A DNA stretch of 64,000 bases. Source: Lepidodermella squamata (lineage: Eukaryota; Gastrotricha). The stretch is from NCBI GenBank assembly GCA_047495785.1, contig JBLDXI010000043.1:124001-188000 (forward strand), in the 5' to 3' direction. Position numbers and translations under genes: made by a program. The stretch's first letter is position 1. Each line of letters begins with the position of its first letter. The notes beneath the pieces were generated by a model. It did no database searches and had not been told where the DNA came from. It was given only the letters and a program-made list of their open reading frames with translations. Below, piece by piece: positions 44,235 to 55,679 of this stretch.

Positions 44235-47200
44235 GTTAGCTATTTTATGTACTCATTTGGCTGCCAGGTGATAACTAATGAAACTGTTGTTTAAAGGTAG
44301 TGGCGATTCTTCTAGCACAGATGCGCCCATTCTGTGTGATTGCTGCCGAAGGATATCAGTACCCGATTTCGACATCGACATCACTCTTGTCGAACAGCCC
44401 GTAACTGGACGGAAATATGGCGCTCTTAACTCGCGGCTTGCGTACGAAAACTGCTCCTTATGTCGTTGCTGTCGGCGGTATTTGCGACAAAATAACGCTG
44501 GCTATGCTTCCGGCTGGCCAGCTCTTCTGTACAGCGTGTTCTTCGAAGCAGCAAATCGGCATGTCGCACAGGCCATGTCGAGGTGCATCTCGCCGCCAAT
44601 GAAGCTCATGTGGAGTGAGGTTGACGGGGCAAACATCTTGCGTGAATCAGACCCTTGGTTTGTGGACAAAACGCGCGAGCTTGCCGATTTCACGGCGAAT
44701 ATCTACAAAGATCCTGGTAATACTAAAGACTGAAATGAAAATGAACATGAAAAATTTCAATAACCTTATTTAATTTCAGGTGGATTCAGCTACGCGTTGA
44801 ATACCTACCCGGTGCCAGATGTGATTTGCCCTCAAGGTTGCTTGGCGTTCATGGAGAAATGCCAGCTAATTCCGTACCACCATTTCATCCAACATGTTAC
44901 TGGCAGCAATTTCTTCGATTCTGATTTGCGCTGGTTCGAGTCAAGGCGACCCGACTGGCCGTGCAACCCAGTGCCTTTCCTCGCTTGGGACTTCGCGGCT
45001 GCAATGGTCATGGACGAGACAAAGGGTCTGTGCATTCTTGCCTGCATTGACCACAGCAAGCAGGACCTCTTTTCTATGTACCTGCATCTGCCTGCGAATC
45101 CCGCATTCGACCGGCTTCAAGATCCTCAACAGACAGAAATTTATGCACCCGTGCACGTGCAGCCGAATTTCGTGAGAGGAGGGCGCGTCGGTCAGTCGAA
45201 CGCATCGGTGCCGGTGACGAAGACTGTCGGCGATCCGTTGGGTGTTGGTAGTTTTACCCTGCGTGGTGCCCACTCCGCAAACCGCAAGCCTCTCAGCATT
45301 TATGCCAGTGCCTTCAAACCCCACCTTCTGGCCTTGCGATACCGGCCCGACATTCGCAACACAGCAATCAGCAGATTCGGCGAGGAACACGTTGCGCATG
45401 TTCTTGCTGAATTTGATGAGCACTGCCCAACGGCTGTCGTCAGGAAACAGGTCAGAGGTGGCAGTTTCATCGAGCTTGCCGACTCCTATTTTACTTGGGC
45501 TGTGCGCCGCATAATCGCTACAGGTTAGCAAATCTTCTTTCCAATGTTGGTTCCAATGTTTTACATTTATATTGACTTTTTGCGGTATCTAAATTGTTCA
45601 AATCTTAATGAACTTGCTATTTTGTTTCAGGTACCGATTCGTCCAAAACAGTGAAAGCTCCCTCGGAAAAGCTGATCTTCAATCCGGTTCACCCGAATGA
45701 TGATCATGGCTTGATCCCTTGGGCATTCAAGTCGAGTCGAGGCGATAACCCTGCTCAGCTCCTCACACTGGTTGCCAACATCGTATCGTTGTGCCGCCCT
45801 GTGTACCGTGCGGCGTTGTCCCATCTGGTGCTTGGCAGTCCCGATTTAGCACGCGTCGACATCGGTGACTTGCTCAGTCATACAGTTTCGCTGCCGCGCC
45901 CGAAAACCCCTCGTACCCTGAATCTGGCGCACCTGGCAAGGGACTTCTGGGCACTGACCAACCCTGAGTCAGATGGCGATGGCGGATCTGACGATGACGA
46001 GGAATCCCCCGATGTCGTTATGCGGACATTAACTTTGATTGGGAGAGTTACTGCGCCGATTAATCATGCTGAGTTGTCCTTTGGTGGATCTGACCTTTTG
46101 GCGATTAGGAAGGGTCACATTTTGGACGGCGAAGGAAGGAGTCTTCGAAGTCATGGTGAGTATTTTACCCATATGTTAAACAGCTTTCAGTATTTAGTTA
46201 TTCATCTTACTAGTGTAATATTAGAAGCAAAATTTACGTTTTGAAGTTTGAAAAATCATCTAGAATTAATGACATAGATAATTAATATATATGTAGTACA
46301 TTTTGTTTTACAGTGGGCAGAGTGCTGGTCATCCACCAAGGTCAATCTCAGCTGCTGACCGAATTCCAGTCATCTCGTGAGCTGCTGATGTGCCGTCCTG
46401 AAGGTGCCTTGCCGATCCAATGGCCCGCATTGCCTTTGTCGCTGAAAGCTGGTCATCACCTTCTCCTTGCCCGCGTCAAGTTTCGCCGGAAATGCTTCAT
46501 CGTTTTTCGATGGTCACCAAGCTTCAGTGGCTGGTGGACAGTGGAGCCTAGTGGGCGAGTAGTTCGTGGTGTCAGCGGTCAGCACATGCGCTTTGACGTG
46601 GAATTTGCGATATACGCTCTGCCTGGCAACCAGACCTTCTGCAATCAAGCCGTGCGTCAATCGCTGGGTGGCCAGAGCAAGGCGGCCTGCGAAATGCACT
46701 ATGACTCCGTCGAGTTCAACTTCACCTTGATGAAAGTGCCTGCCAAGCATAAGGTGAAGTGTTGCTTCCGATTGCCGGGAAGAGCAAATCAGTGCGGCAA
46801 ACCTGCTCAATTGCGTTGTCCTGCGGGCTTGCAGAATGGCAGCATGTCGTGCAGTGTCGGCATCTGCCCGCGGTGCTTCAAAAAGCTTTCAGCGAACGGC
46901 ATCACCAAGCTCTCGGCGCCCGACTTCCTGCCTGATTTGCCTGAAGATGCTGAACTGCAACTGTCAGCTAGTAGGGTATCGAACTTGGAAGCGGAAGCCG
47001 ATGAGGTCTTGCCCCAGCCTGAGCAGCTCGATTTGGCTGCTGATATTCAATTTCCTCGAGGTGAAGTCGAGCCGCTGTATGATCCCACCAAGGGAATTCT
47101 CGCCAAGTACCTATGGCAGCACCTGGGAATTCTGCAGCGAACCAGGCTGGCTTTCGACTCTGCCCAGAAGTCGTTTCTCCTGCAGCAGATGGTCGCCTTC

Positions 47201-50200
47201 GGTGATGCCCCTGCTACTTCCATCTTGTATCCGGAGGGTGCCCTGTTTCCGTCGCTTTTCTATTGCCAACGTGATGGCAGTGTTGTTGGTGCTCTGCCTC
47301 ACCACCACTACTCGTCGTCGACGTCCTACAATACAGGTGGGATCGGCTCACTGTCTGACCATGTCAAAGTGAGGCTTCGCAACTTCTTCTTGGCAACAAG
47401 CTGGTCGTTTGCGTCAATCTACTTCTCCTTTGACATGAAGTTATCGGCACAGCTGAACAGCAACAGCACAGCAATTTTCATGAAGCGCGGGACAGAAGGC
47501 CTGGCGGGTAAAGGCGCGGTTGGCTGGTCTCCTCCTGGCACTGTACTGGAATACGAGGAGTTCGACAAGGAGTCGAGGCTGAAGGAGCTTGGCGCCCTAA
47601 TCAAGCATGAAGAATGGAAGTGGTTCGGGACAATTACGTGCAATGATACAGGTTTGAAGAAATGTTTATAGTATTTTAGCAAATAAGTAGTATCCTGCAT
47701 ACTTCGATTAGGTAGCAATAAGGTGGTAAGCAATTTTTAAACCAAAGTTTTTGAAAGTTTTAAATTTTAGATCAGGGTCCTGGGTTCGAACCCAAGCTCT
47801 CATTTCTTGGCTCTCTAATTTTTTCTTTCATTCTCATGCTTGCGTTCTCGGCGAATTCTTCATCGGGGATTTTATTTGTAGCTGGAATAATTTTAAAACT
47901 AATTTAGGGGGAACTTTGAACTTTTAGATCAGGGTCCTGGATTCGAACTTAAGCTATCGTTTCTTGGCTCTTGGGTCCTGGGTTCGAATTCGAACACAAG
48001 CTTAATGCAAAATTTCTATTTTCAGGCACACCTGGTGTATGTGAAATCGTGAAGGCCCTCATGATCAACGCTCAAAGGCACCATGGCCCACGCCCCGTTC
48101 TGTCGAAGGCCGACTATCAGCGAACTTTTCGTCAGCGTCTGCTCCTTGTTTCAAGGCTTGACGAGACCGAGTACAAGCGGCTGTACTACGCCCATTTCAT
48201 CCTTATCAGCATGGCTTGGCAACGAGTGCAGGAGCATCTGATCGAGTTCCTGAAGCGCACGAATGTTGTTGGCACTGTCACCACTATTTTCGTCAGGAAC
48301 GAATTTCAGAGCGAATCACTCGTTGGCAACAAAAGTCATCTGCATATGGGCATTTCAGTACGCGAAAGCCGGGCAGAACTGCTGGAGAAAGTTTGCTGTG
48401 ATCCTCGTGAATTCTTCTCGGAGCGGTACGGCACGTCATTCGACGAGCTTCAGCGCTTGAGGTTGGTCGAGAGCCGAGATCACTTCGAGCTGCTCAAGGA
48501 GGTCCATTACCCCTTCCAACGTCACGAATGCGAGAAAGCGTTTTGGAAATGTCAAGTTCCACGCGGCGAAGGAGGGGAAATGGTTTGCCGAGTTCGCCAG
48601 CACGGCGTCTCCAGCAGCGGCTATTTCGAAGAATTCCGCAACCTGTACTCCGAGGATACCCTGAAAGAGCTGCAATCCCTAGACCTCGCCAGAGAAGTGC
48701 CCAATCCCACTGGCGACTTTGACTGGGAATTTCTGGCTGATCAGCTCAAGTCGGGCGTGTACCACTACGCGATCAAGCATCTCGAGAAGGGCGTGAAGTT
48801 CATTCCGCAAATCCCGATCATCGCGGCAATGATGGGCGGCTCCACGAACTTTCAGATTTGCGATTCTCATTTCAGCGTATCTTACCTGACGAGCTACGTT
48901 GCCAGCTCCGACGCTCGCCCTGAAGCTTACGCTGCAACGACAGATGTTCCGGGCCAAGTCGTTGCTTTGTTCCCTGCTGGTTTTGAGCGAGGTCAAAAGC
49001 TTGCTAGTGTTCGGTGAGTGATATCTTTGCACTTCAATTGACTTGAAAAACTTTGATGTTTTTAGGAAAGTGATGGAAGCGAAGCTGAAGCATTTCCGTC
49101 GAGAAAGCATGCAGAGCTTTATCTTCATCGCCTTGACAGAAGTTGCCTGGTTCGCGTTGGGGTTTCCCTACACCATCACGAATGTCGGTTTCGTACACAT
49201 CAACACACACCCACCAGCTTTGCGGCTAATGTTGTGGCGACCAAAAGAAGCAGTGAAAAAGCGACTACCGGGTATGCTCTTGAGAATAGTTATTGTAAAT
49301 ATTTTCAAATAATATTCCAAAAACAGGTACAGATGTCGTTGCTGTCGATCCAAACTACAATCGCCGGGGCCTGCCTCAGTGGCGCTTGTTCACGGAAGCA
49401 TGCATTCGTCTGATCATGAAAATGAGAGGCACGAATCTGCAAGCTGGCCCTGTCGAGAAGTTCGAGATTCGACCTCCCGAGGCTCGTATCTTTGCGTCAC
49501 CTGCTATCTACCACGCGGTGTTCGTCATTGACAGGAAAAACGGACGACCATACAACCCGATGGTTGATCCTTACATCCGTTTTTTTGACGGCTTCAAGCG
49601 GGAGGTCCGAATCAACGATTGCAGTTTGCGCATCGCGCTCGACTATCTGGCTCAGCAGGACCAATCCAATCCAGCTGTTCAAGCACTCACGGAAATTTTC
49701 GAACTCTTGGTCGAAGGCGATCCTGTCTACGTTGACCGGTAACGAACTTTACGTTTTTATAATTTTCGGAATATTTCAATTGTACGCTGAACTAGGTATT
49801 TGCACGTCACCAATAAGGCGGCGATAATTCCAGTCCTATCCACCATCTCTCCGCTCAACCGCTTCAACTTCTTGTATCACGTCGTCATGACATTTGGTCG
49901 AATCGAAGAAGAGGCTACTACCTTTCCGGCTGGGCATCTCCGGGCGGCATTTGTTCGATCGGGGCTCATTCGGGTCAATCCTGAAGGCGAGCCGACCAAC
50001 CTTCCTGCCGACGTGAGGTCTCTGAAGCGTCGCGTCATTCTCGAAATCTTCGCTTTCCTGCCAATCGGTGTCAAGAGATTCGATTTCTACGTCGCGACTC
50101 TGAAATCCATGTTCGAGCAGTTTTTCTTTGGCGATGGAGGCACCGACAATCTCTCGACACTGACTGACTGGGAAGCGATTGAACGCGAAGTTGACGAGGA

Positions 50201-53200
50201 TATTGTCCGAGCGGAAGGAGAAATGAAGCGGTCTGTGGTTGAGGTGACGCATTCGCAGCTTGTCGGGAAATTGCCGCTACCACCGCTGTCGGATTTCACT
50301 GACGCTACGTCGTGTCAACCTTTGGAATGGGTTCCGAGTCTTCAACGACAACCAGGTCAGTCGGACCAGTCTTTCCAGGAGCAGCAGGCGGCTCTGGCTT
50401 TCGGTACGAAGACACTCGAACGCTTCCGAAGCAGAGCTAGCTTCAAGCACATCGCACTGGTTGGTCCTCCTGGGGCTGGAAAGACAACGCTGGCGCAGAT
50501 CCTTGCCATGGTTGCCGTTTCTAAGGGACTACGAGTTGTCATTACTGCTTTGACCTCGGAGCGAGCACGAGTTCTTGGCGGTCGGCACATCCACCTGCTT
50601 TTTCCTTTGCCGGTTAAGCAAATACCGTACAAGAATGTAATGGCGTATGCTGACGGCTGCCTCAAGAATCTGTGTTTCAAGACTACGCCATCTGTTGTCC
50701 TATATCGGGCTGACGTCTTCATCATCGAAGAAATTGGGCTGGTCTCTGCTGAAACCCTGGAAATCTTGGACACAGTTATGAGGAGTCTTACAGGTAAGCA
50801 AACCAGCATTCAATTATTACTGGTATTTATAGTTTTCATTAGGAGTCGATGCGAAAATGGGTGGCAAATTGATCATTGCTACCGGGGACTTTGCTCAGCT
50901 CGAGACGATCAATGGTGAGAGTTGATTTATTGCAATACTCACATGTATATTGTTTTTGTTTTAATTATCCCAGGTCGATCCTTTTGGGAATCAACACAAT
51001 TGTACCTCAGCTACGACGTCGCATTGTTGAAACATTTCGTTCGGGCTGCCACTGACCCGCTACTCCAGCGGGTGCTGTTGATTTTGCGCCAAGCCATTCT
51101 TGACGAGATTGACCGGGACTTCATCCTCAAAGCTGTCACTAGCACGTGCACCTTTTACGACACTTGGGACAATGTTCCGTTCCTTGTCCAGCGGATCGTC
51201 CCAACAAGAGAAGCTGAACAAGAGGTTAGTTAGTTGCGGAAAACTTTAGTGGTCAATTTTAGTGCCTTTCATGCAATAATTCATCAGGTCATTCGGAAGT
51301 TCCTGCAAGACGCTAGTCTCAGTGGCAAGACTTTGAAAACAGCTCTGTGCATCGACGAAGTGAACACGCGTGGTGCCTGGGAACCTCTTCACCGTCCCGA
51401 ATGGAAAAAAGCTATCAACAAACAGTCACTCAAGCCCGAGAACTTAACCCTCTTTGTTGGTGCTGTGGTTGCTATGACCTACAATCACGTAGCGTCGAAC
51501 CCGCAACATTCCTTCTCCCAAGGGCAGCTAGCTCTGGTGACGCAGTTGCCGGAAGACATGGCCGCACCGGATGCCAAAATTTCTGTCCGCTTGCTTCCTC
51601 CAGGGCTGCGTGACATTGCACCAGATGAGGCTTGGCCAGAAATAAGTGTGGGCCGCCATCGGGACGATAACATTGTTGTTGGCGACAACAAAACGCACCT
51701 GCGTCGTGTTCAGTTTCCGCTGCGGCATTACATTGCCTCGACTATTCATCGTGAGTGCTAACCTTGTTTTTATATTCAAGTATATAAAGATGTTAATTGT
51801 TTTCAGGAATCATGGGTTCTACCTGCGAGAACGGCGTTGCGGCCAAGATTGCTTCCAACCAGAAGGTACGTATTGCGAATAATAACTGTGGATATTGATA
51901 TGTTCAATGTACTGTAATGAAGGGCTACGTGCTATGGGAACGGGCGCAGCTTGCTGTCATTCTCTCGCGGTGCCGTTCACTTGACCGTGTGTCATTTGTT
52001 GGCGAACGCGCAGACATCACTGTGGCCATCGAAAGGCTGTTGATGGCAGTTGATGAGCCATACGAGGCTATCGTCGCATCGCTGCAAACGCTGGACGTGC
52101 TGCCTAACTCAACAGTCGCCAGTAACTGGTCAGCCGGACGACAGCAGCAGGTCAGCGTCCCCGACGAACTGCCCGACATCACGTTCCGCGTTTTACGAAC
52201 AACTTCCGGGTTAGTCCACTTACTTATTTGGCGCTTTGTATAGTCAACTCACTGATTGCGTATGTCCCATTATATATAGAGTCTTGACAGTTCATATTTC
52301 TATAACCATTTTACTATATTTCAACTTAGAATAAGTCGAACGTTTTCAAGAAACATTTTTCTTATAGATCATTCACGATCGAGCAGCTTGGCGATGCTCA
52401 AACTTCCATCCCATTGTAAGTATGGCATTGTTCATCTGCTTTATATACTATTCAAAATTTCTTCATAGGCCTGCAACCGCTGACCAGGCAAGCTCCTCCG
52501 ATGCGCCTGTTGTCCCACGGTTAGTATAACCTATCAATTCCTTTTCATTGCTTCAAATTCTTCTCAACTCATCAGAATGCCGACATTGCTAGACTTTTAC
52601 CGCGTCGTTGGCCCTGATTTGTCGGAACGCGAGCCCAATGGCTTCGTGTACCAATTGGTCCAGGTGGCTCAGCCGTGGGTCAGCTACTGCGGCGAAACTG
52701 AGCAACCGCCTCTAAAGCGACTTTACGACCACAATCACAGTAAATACAAGAGAGACTAAAAAAATCGAACTGCTAACATTTGATTTCAGATGCAGGGGCC
52801 GCGATGACTCGCGGCAAGCAATGGCATTTGTACGCCGTCGCTCGTGGCTTGCCTGATGACGAAACCAGGTTGAACCTGGAGAAAAGGTGCCAGGACCTTA
52901 TTACAGCGCAACCTGAGCTTTTGCCGTGGCAAGTTAGGACCAAGTTTGAGTCCTACGTGGACGAAATCAACGCTCGCCTGCATGGGTCCACTGCTGTAAT
53001 TCGTTACGGCGAGTTAGACGAGGCTAAGGTTCACCGCCTGCGTACGATCTCCTTGTGAGTCAGCTGATGGATGTCATTCTTTTTACTCAATCCTTTCACT
53101 TTTCAGCACGTCGACAATTAGAGTAGCACCGGCGCCACCGTCAGCGCATGAAGAAGCAGGTGAACTAATCGACCAAGATCCGCCCCCAAAGCGGTAAATA

Positions 53201-53279
53201 GATTTAAGTTCACATTTGCTTGTAGCTTTTTACTATTATTTTCAGAATTCATCTCGCAAATAATTGTTCGCCGTCTTGA
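43250..53279 (+). CDS. Helitron-type Rep-helicase with C-terminal GIY-YIG-like nuclease
   Basis: Exons: 43250-43427, 43479-43571, 43630-43677, 43732-43770, 43905-44129, 44184-44234, 44297-44716, 44780-45523, 45631-46155, 46314-47651, 48026-49013, 49066-49271, 49327-49738, 49796-50793, 50843-50914, 50974-51224, 51288-51750, 51807-51865, 51923-52209, 52368-52415, 52469-52519, 52576-52739, 52790-53054, 53107-53193 and 53246-53279. The sum is 8046 nt, 2681 aa, with no internal stop. Order of domains: zinc knuckles, a large Cys-rich region, HUH/Y2 Rep, PIF1-like helicase, linker, GIY-YIG-like nuclease. Helitron proteins cut, unwind and rejoin single-stranded DNA during rolling-circle transposition in the nucleus. 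Introns are mostly 45-60 bp. Weak splice points: a GC donor after 43571, GTTTGA after 47651, and acceptor aatgaag before 51923. Helitron termini were not located, so a domesticated host gene is possible. Confidence 0.8.
47652..48025. repeat. Copies of the 190-bp repeat family inside a Rep-helicase intron
   Basis: The 374-bp intron, six times longer than its neighbours, contains gggttcgaacccaagctctc, ctcatgcttgcgttctcggcg and two further partial copies starting atcagggtcctgg. This explains its length. Confidence 0.7.
48026..49013 (+). other. Rep (HUH endonuclease) domain of the Helitron protein
   Basis: The preceding exon ends with WFGTITCND, matching the start of Helitron Rep domains. This exon has RNEFQ followed by NKSHLHMGI, in which HLH (about residue 1325) is the metal-binding HUH motif. 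About 180 residues later, YLTSYVASSD (about 1506) provides two tyrosines three residues apart, as in the Helitron Y2 active site. The spacing between HUH and tyrosines is longer than I recall for typical Helitrons. Confidence 0.75.
50450..52050 (+). other. PIF1-like superfamily 1 helicase domain of the Helitron protein
   Basis: In order: motif I GPPGAGKTT (about residue 1978), motif II ADVFIIEEIG (the usual DE is EE here), motif III IIATGDFAQLE, a motif IV-like LLKHFVRA, motif V ASTIHRIMGST and motif VI AQLAVILSRCRSLDRV. The order and form match PIF1/Helitron helicases. The D-to-E change in motif II keeps an acidic pair but is unusual. Confidence 0.8.
52576..53054 (+). other. GIY-YIG-like nuclease domain at the Helitron C-terminus
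   Basis: Two exons encode GFVYQLVQ (GIY-like strand), then SYCGET (YIG-like strand), then KRLYDHN with the conserved Arg, KQWHLYAVARG, and finally RLNLEKRCQ, where the Glu would be the metal-binding residue. Spacing and the terminal W-x-L-x-x-x-x-x-G...E pattern resemble SLX1-type GIY-YIG nucleases. The call rests on motif order only. As far as I know, the nuclease usually found fused to Helitron relatives (Helentrons) is of the AP-endonuclease type, so this fusion would be unusual. Confidence 0.6.
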
Positions 53280-53341
53280 TGTTTCTGCTGATCTTCCGAT
53301 AAATGAAATGTTCCAATTCAATGTTTTTCCTAGTAGTAGCC

Positions 53342-53347
53342 AATAAA
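53342..53347 (+). promoter_or_regulatory. Poly(A) signal AATAAA, Rep-helicase gene
   Basis: A canonical hexamer 62 bp after the stop codon at 53277-53279. Confidence 0.6.
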
Positions 53348-53409
53348 CGTATTGCACTTTTTCTAATAGTGTTTATTGAATCAGAGTTATCAGATCGACA
53401 TGACTTAAT

Positions 53410-53632
53410 ATGAATCAAATCGCCTCGAAACCGTAATTTTTCTGATCCTTGTGCTTCGTCCATTATATAATTTTTCTAAAAGATTACCTAAGCTGATTGC
53501 CATGCTACGCCAAGGCGACGCCGTTAAAGTGAGGCAATCGGTTGTTGACGATGCGAAATACATACCCGTCACACTGCATGAAGCCATCGACAGGAGCAAC
53601 GAGGATGCACCTGGGAATTTCAAGTGTGTCGC
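53410..53632 (+). pseudogene. Truncated RPA-like gene fused to a Rep-gene fragment
   Basis: Exon 1 (53410-53432, MNQIASK) and the start of exon 2 (from 53483) closely match the intact RPA-like gene at 55680. At about 53632, immediately after the codons for FKCVA, the sequence switches to the 3' end of exon 6 and the following intron of the Rep-helicase gene. The second half of the RPA-like protein is missing. Confidence 0.75.
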
Positions 53633-55525
53633 TTTGGGTTGGTTATTTTATTCAATAATTGTGCTGCCTGGTGTTAACTAAAACTTCTGTTTTTTGCAGC
53701 TAGTGGTGGTTCTTCTGATGCACCTATTCTATGTGACAACTGCAGAAGACGATCGGTGCCCTTTTTCGACATCGACATTGCTGTCGTCGAAGAGCCGGTA
53801 TCTGGACGCAGCTATGGTGCTCTAGCAGTGCGACAAGTCTACGAAAACTGCTCTCTGTGCCGTTGTTGTCGTCACTATTTGCGGAACGGCGATGCTCGAT
53901 ACTCGCCGCAAAATCACGACAGGTCAGTAAATTTCATTCATATTGTACTACTATAGATTAGACTAGCCAGAATTAGCACTGCACTGATTTGCTATCCCCT
54001 TGACCTTACTTTGAAACTTCAATTTTTCACAAAACTCTTCAAAAACATTGAGCAAAGTACAATTGAATGTCTGGGAATAGTTGAATCCATGTTCCTGATG
54101 AGGATAACGCTGAGAACGAGAGCATACGGATGAAAGAATTCGTTGAAGAGCAGTTTGACGAGAGCTAGGAACGAACCCTTAACCTTGCTGAGAGATTTCA
54201 AATTTTTGGAAAATCTTGTAAAAAACTAACCAAAACTAAGATTACGGTAACGCCGAGAATTAGAGGATATTGAAGCTTCACTTTGCTGGAAGTTTGTTTA
54301 AAACAAACGATCCTTTAAGCTTTCAGCTCGTTTGCTGCGATGTCGTTATCACGATTCCGGAATAAAATAGGGAACACACCGAGAGAAAAACGAGTCGTCT
54401 ACAAGCGCTTTTTGACAAGACAAGTTAATTACCAGAATAATAGATACAGTCGGCCAACCGTAACCATTACCAGTGATTGTGGTACCGCTGAAGGGCTCTG
54501 CAGACGAAATTACCGTGTATTTTGCATCGTCTTCCACCAGCTCTTCCACTTTGTCAACTCTGCCCTGTTTCAGCAAGGCTGCGAGTTTTGAAATCCTTGA
54601 AAATGCCGGTTTTCCAAAATATTGAATTGGCCATGAATTACTCTGGGCACGTGGGCGGCATTATTTAGCGATATGTAGTGTAGTTCGGGAGAATGAGATT
54701 GGAAAGTTTTCACGCTTGACAAAACGTCGTGTGGATTACATTCAAATCCGAAGAAGATAACCGGATTTTGTTTATCGAGTTTATCGAGTTTATCGGGTTT
54801 CTCTCTGAGCCAACAACAAAGGAAATGCGCAGGATCTCATTCGAATTGATTACGGGAGCAATTCTGGTAGATTGATGAGGCAACATGAATCATTTTCCTG
54901 CTTTACATATGTTCGTAGAAACATGAATGGTAGAGAATGCCAATCAGCGTCGCGCAGCTCTAAACTTCTAAGCTTCCAACTTCTAACTTTCAAGCTCCGT
55001 GACTTCAAGATAACTCAATATATGTAGCAGAACTTCGTCTGGAAGGTTTTCAGTGAAGCATCAGTAGAGCTCACGTGTTTGAATGCAGATGATTTCATAA
55101 GGCCGATCGAACTGCTTCAAATTCCCAATATAGTATTCTTTATTTCTTTATTTTAGGTACCGATTCGTCGAAAAAAGGGAAATCACCTTCAGAAGGCCTC
55201 ATCTTCAATCCGGTTCACCCGAACGATGATCATGGCTTCATCCCTTGGGCAAGTCGTGTCGCCCCGTGTACCGTGCGGCGTTGTCTCTTCTGGTACTTGG
55301 CAGCCCCGATTTGTCACGCGTCGACATCGGTGACTTGCTCAGTCATACAGTGTCGCTGCCCCGCACGAGATGCCACGTAGCCTGAATCTGCCACACCTAG
55401 CTAACGACTTCTGGGCACTGACAAACCCCGAGTAAGGCGGTAAGTTGTAAAAATTGAACATTTGCTTGCAACTTTTTACCAATTTTTCAGAATTCATCTC
55501 GCCAACAATTGTTCGCCGTCGTAAC
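53633..55525 (+). pseudogene. Internally deleted derivative of the Rep-helicase gene
   Basis: This carries diverged copies of only a few Rep-gene parts: exon 7 (53699-53921, with the DAPILCD...CSLCRCCR cysteine region), exon 9 (55157-55438, with a deletion of roughly 70 bp and a frame break) and the final exon (55493-55525) with its upstream intron. The whole Rep, helicase and nuclease core is absent. A stretch of about 1.2 kb at 53.94-55.14 kb between these parts contains an inverted copy of the 190-bp family (54010-54200) and sequence I cannot assign. Confidence 0.7.
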
Positions 55526-55679
55526 ATTCCGGGTGGTATTTTCTAACACTGAACTATCTTCTGCTAGAAATAAAGTTGAATTTTTGTCTTCAATTAACGT
55601 TTTTCTTGAAATAAGCAATAAACATTTTTTTTAAATAGTGTTCAATAAATTTAGTTTTGTCACTAAGAGTTCAGTTAAC

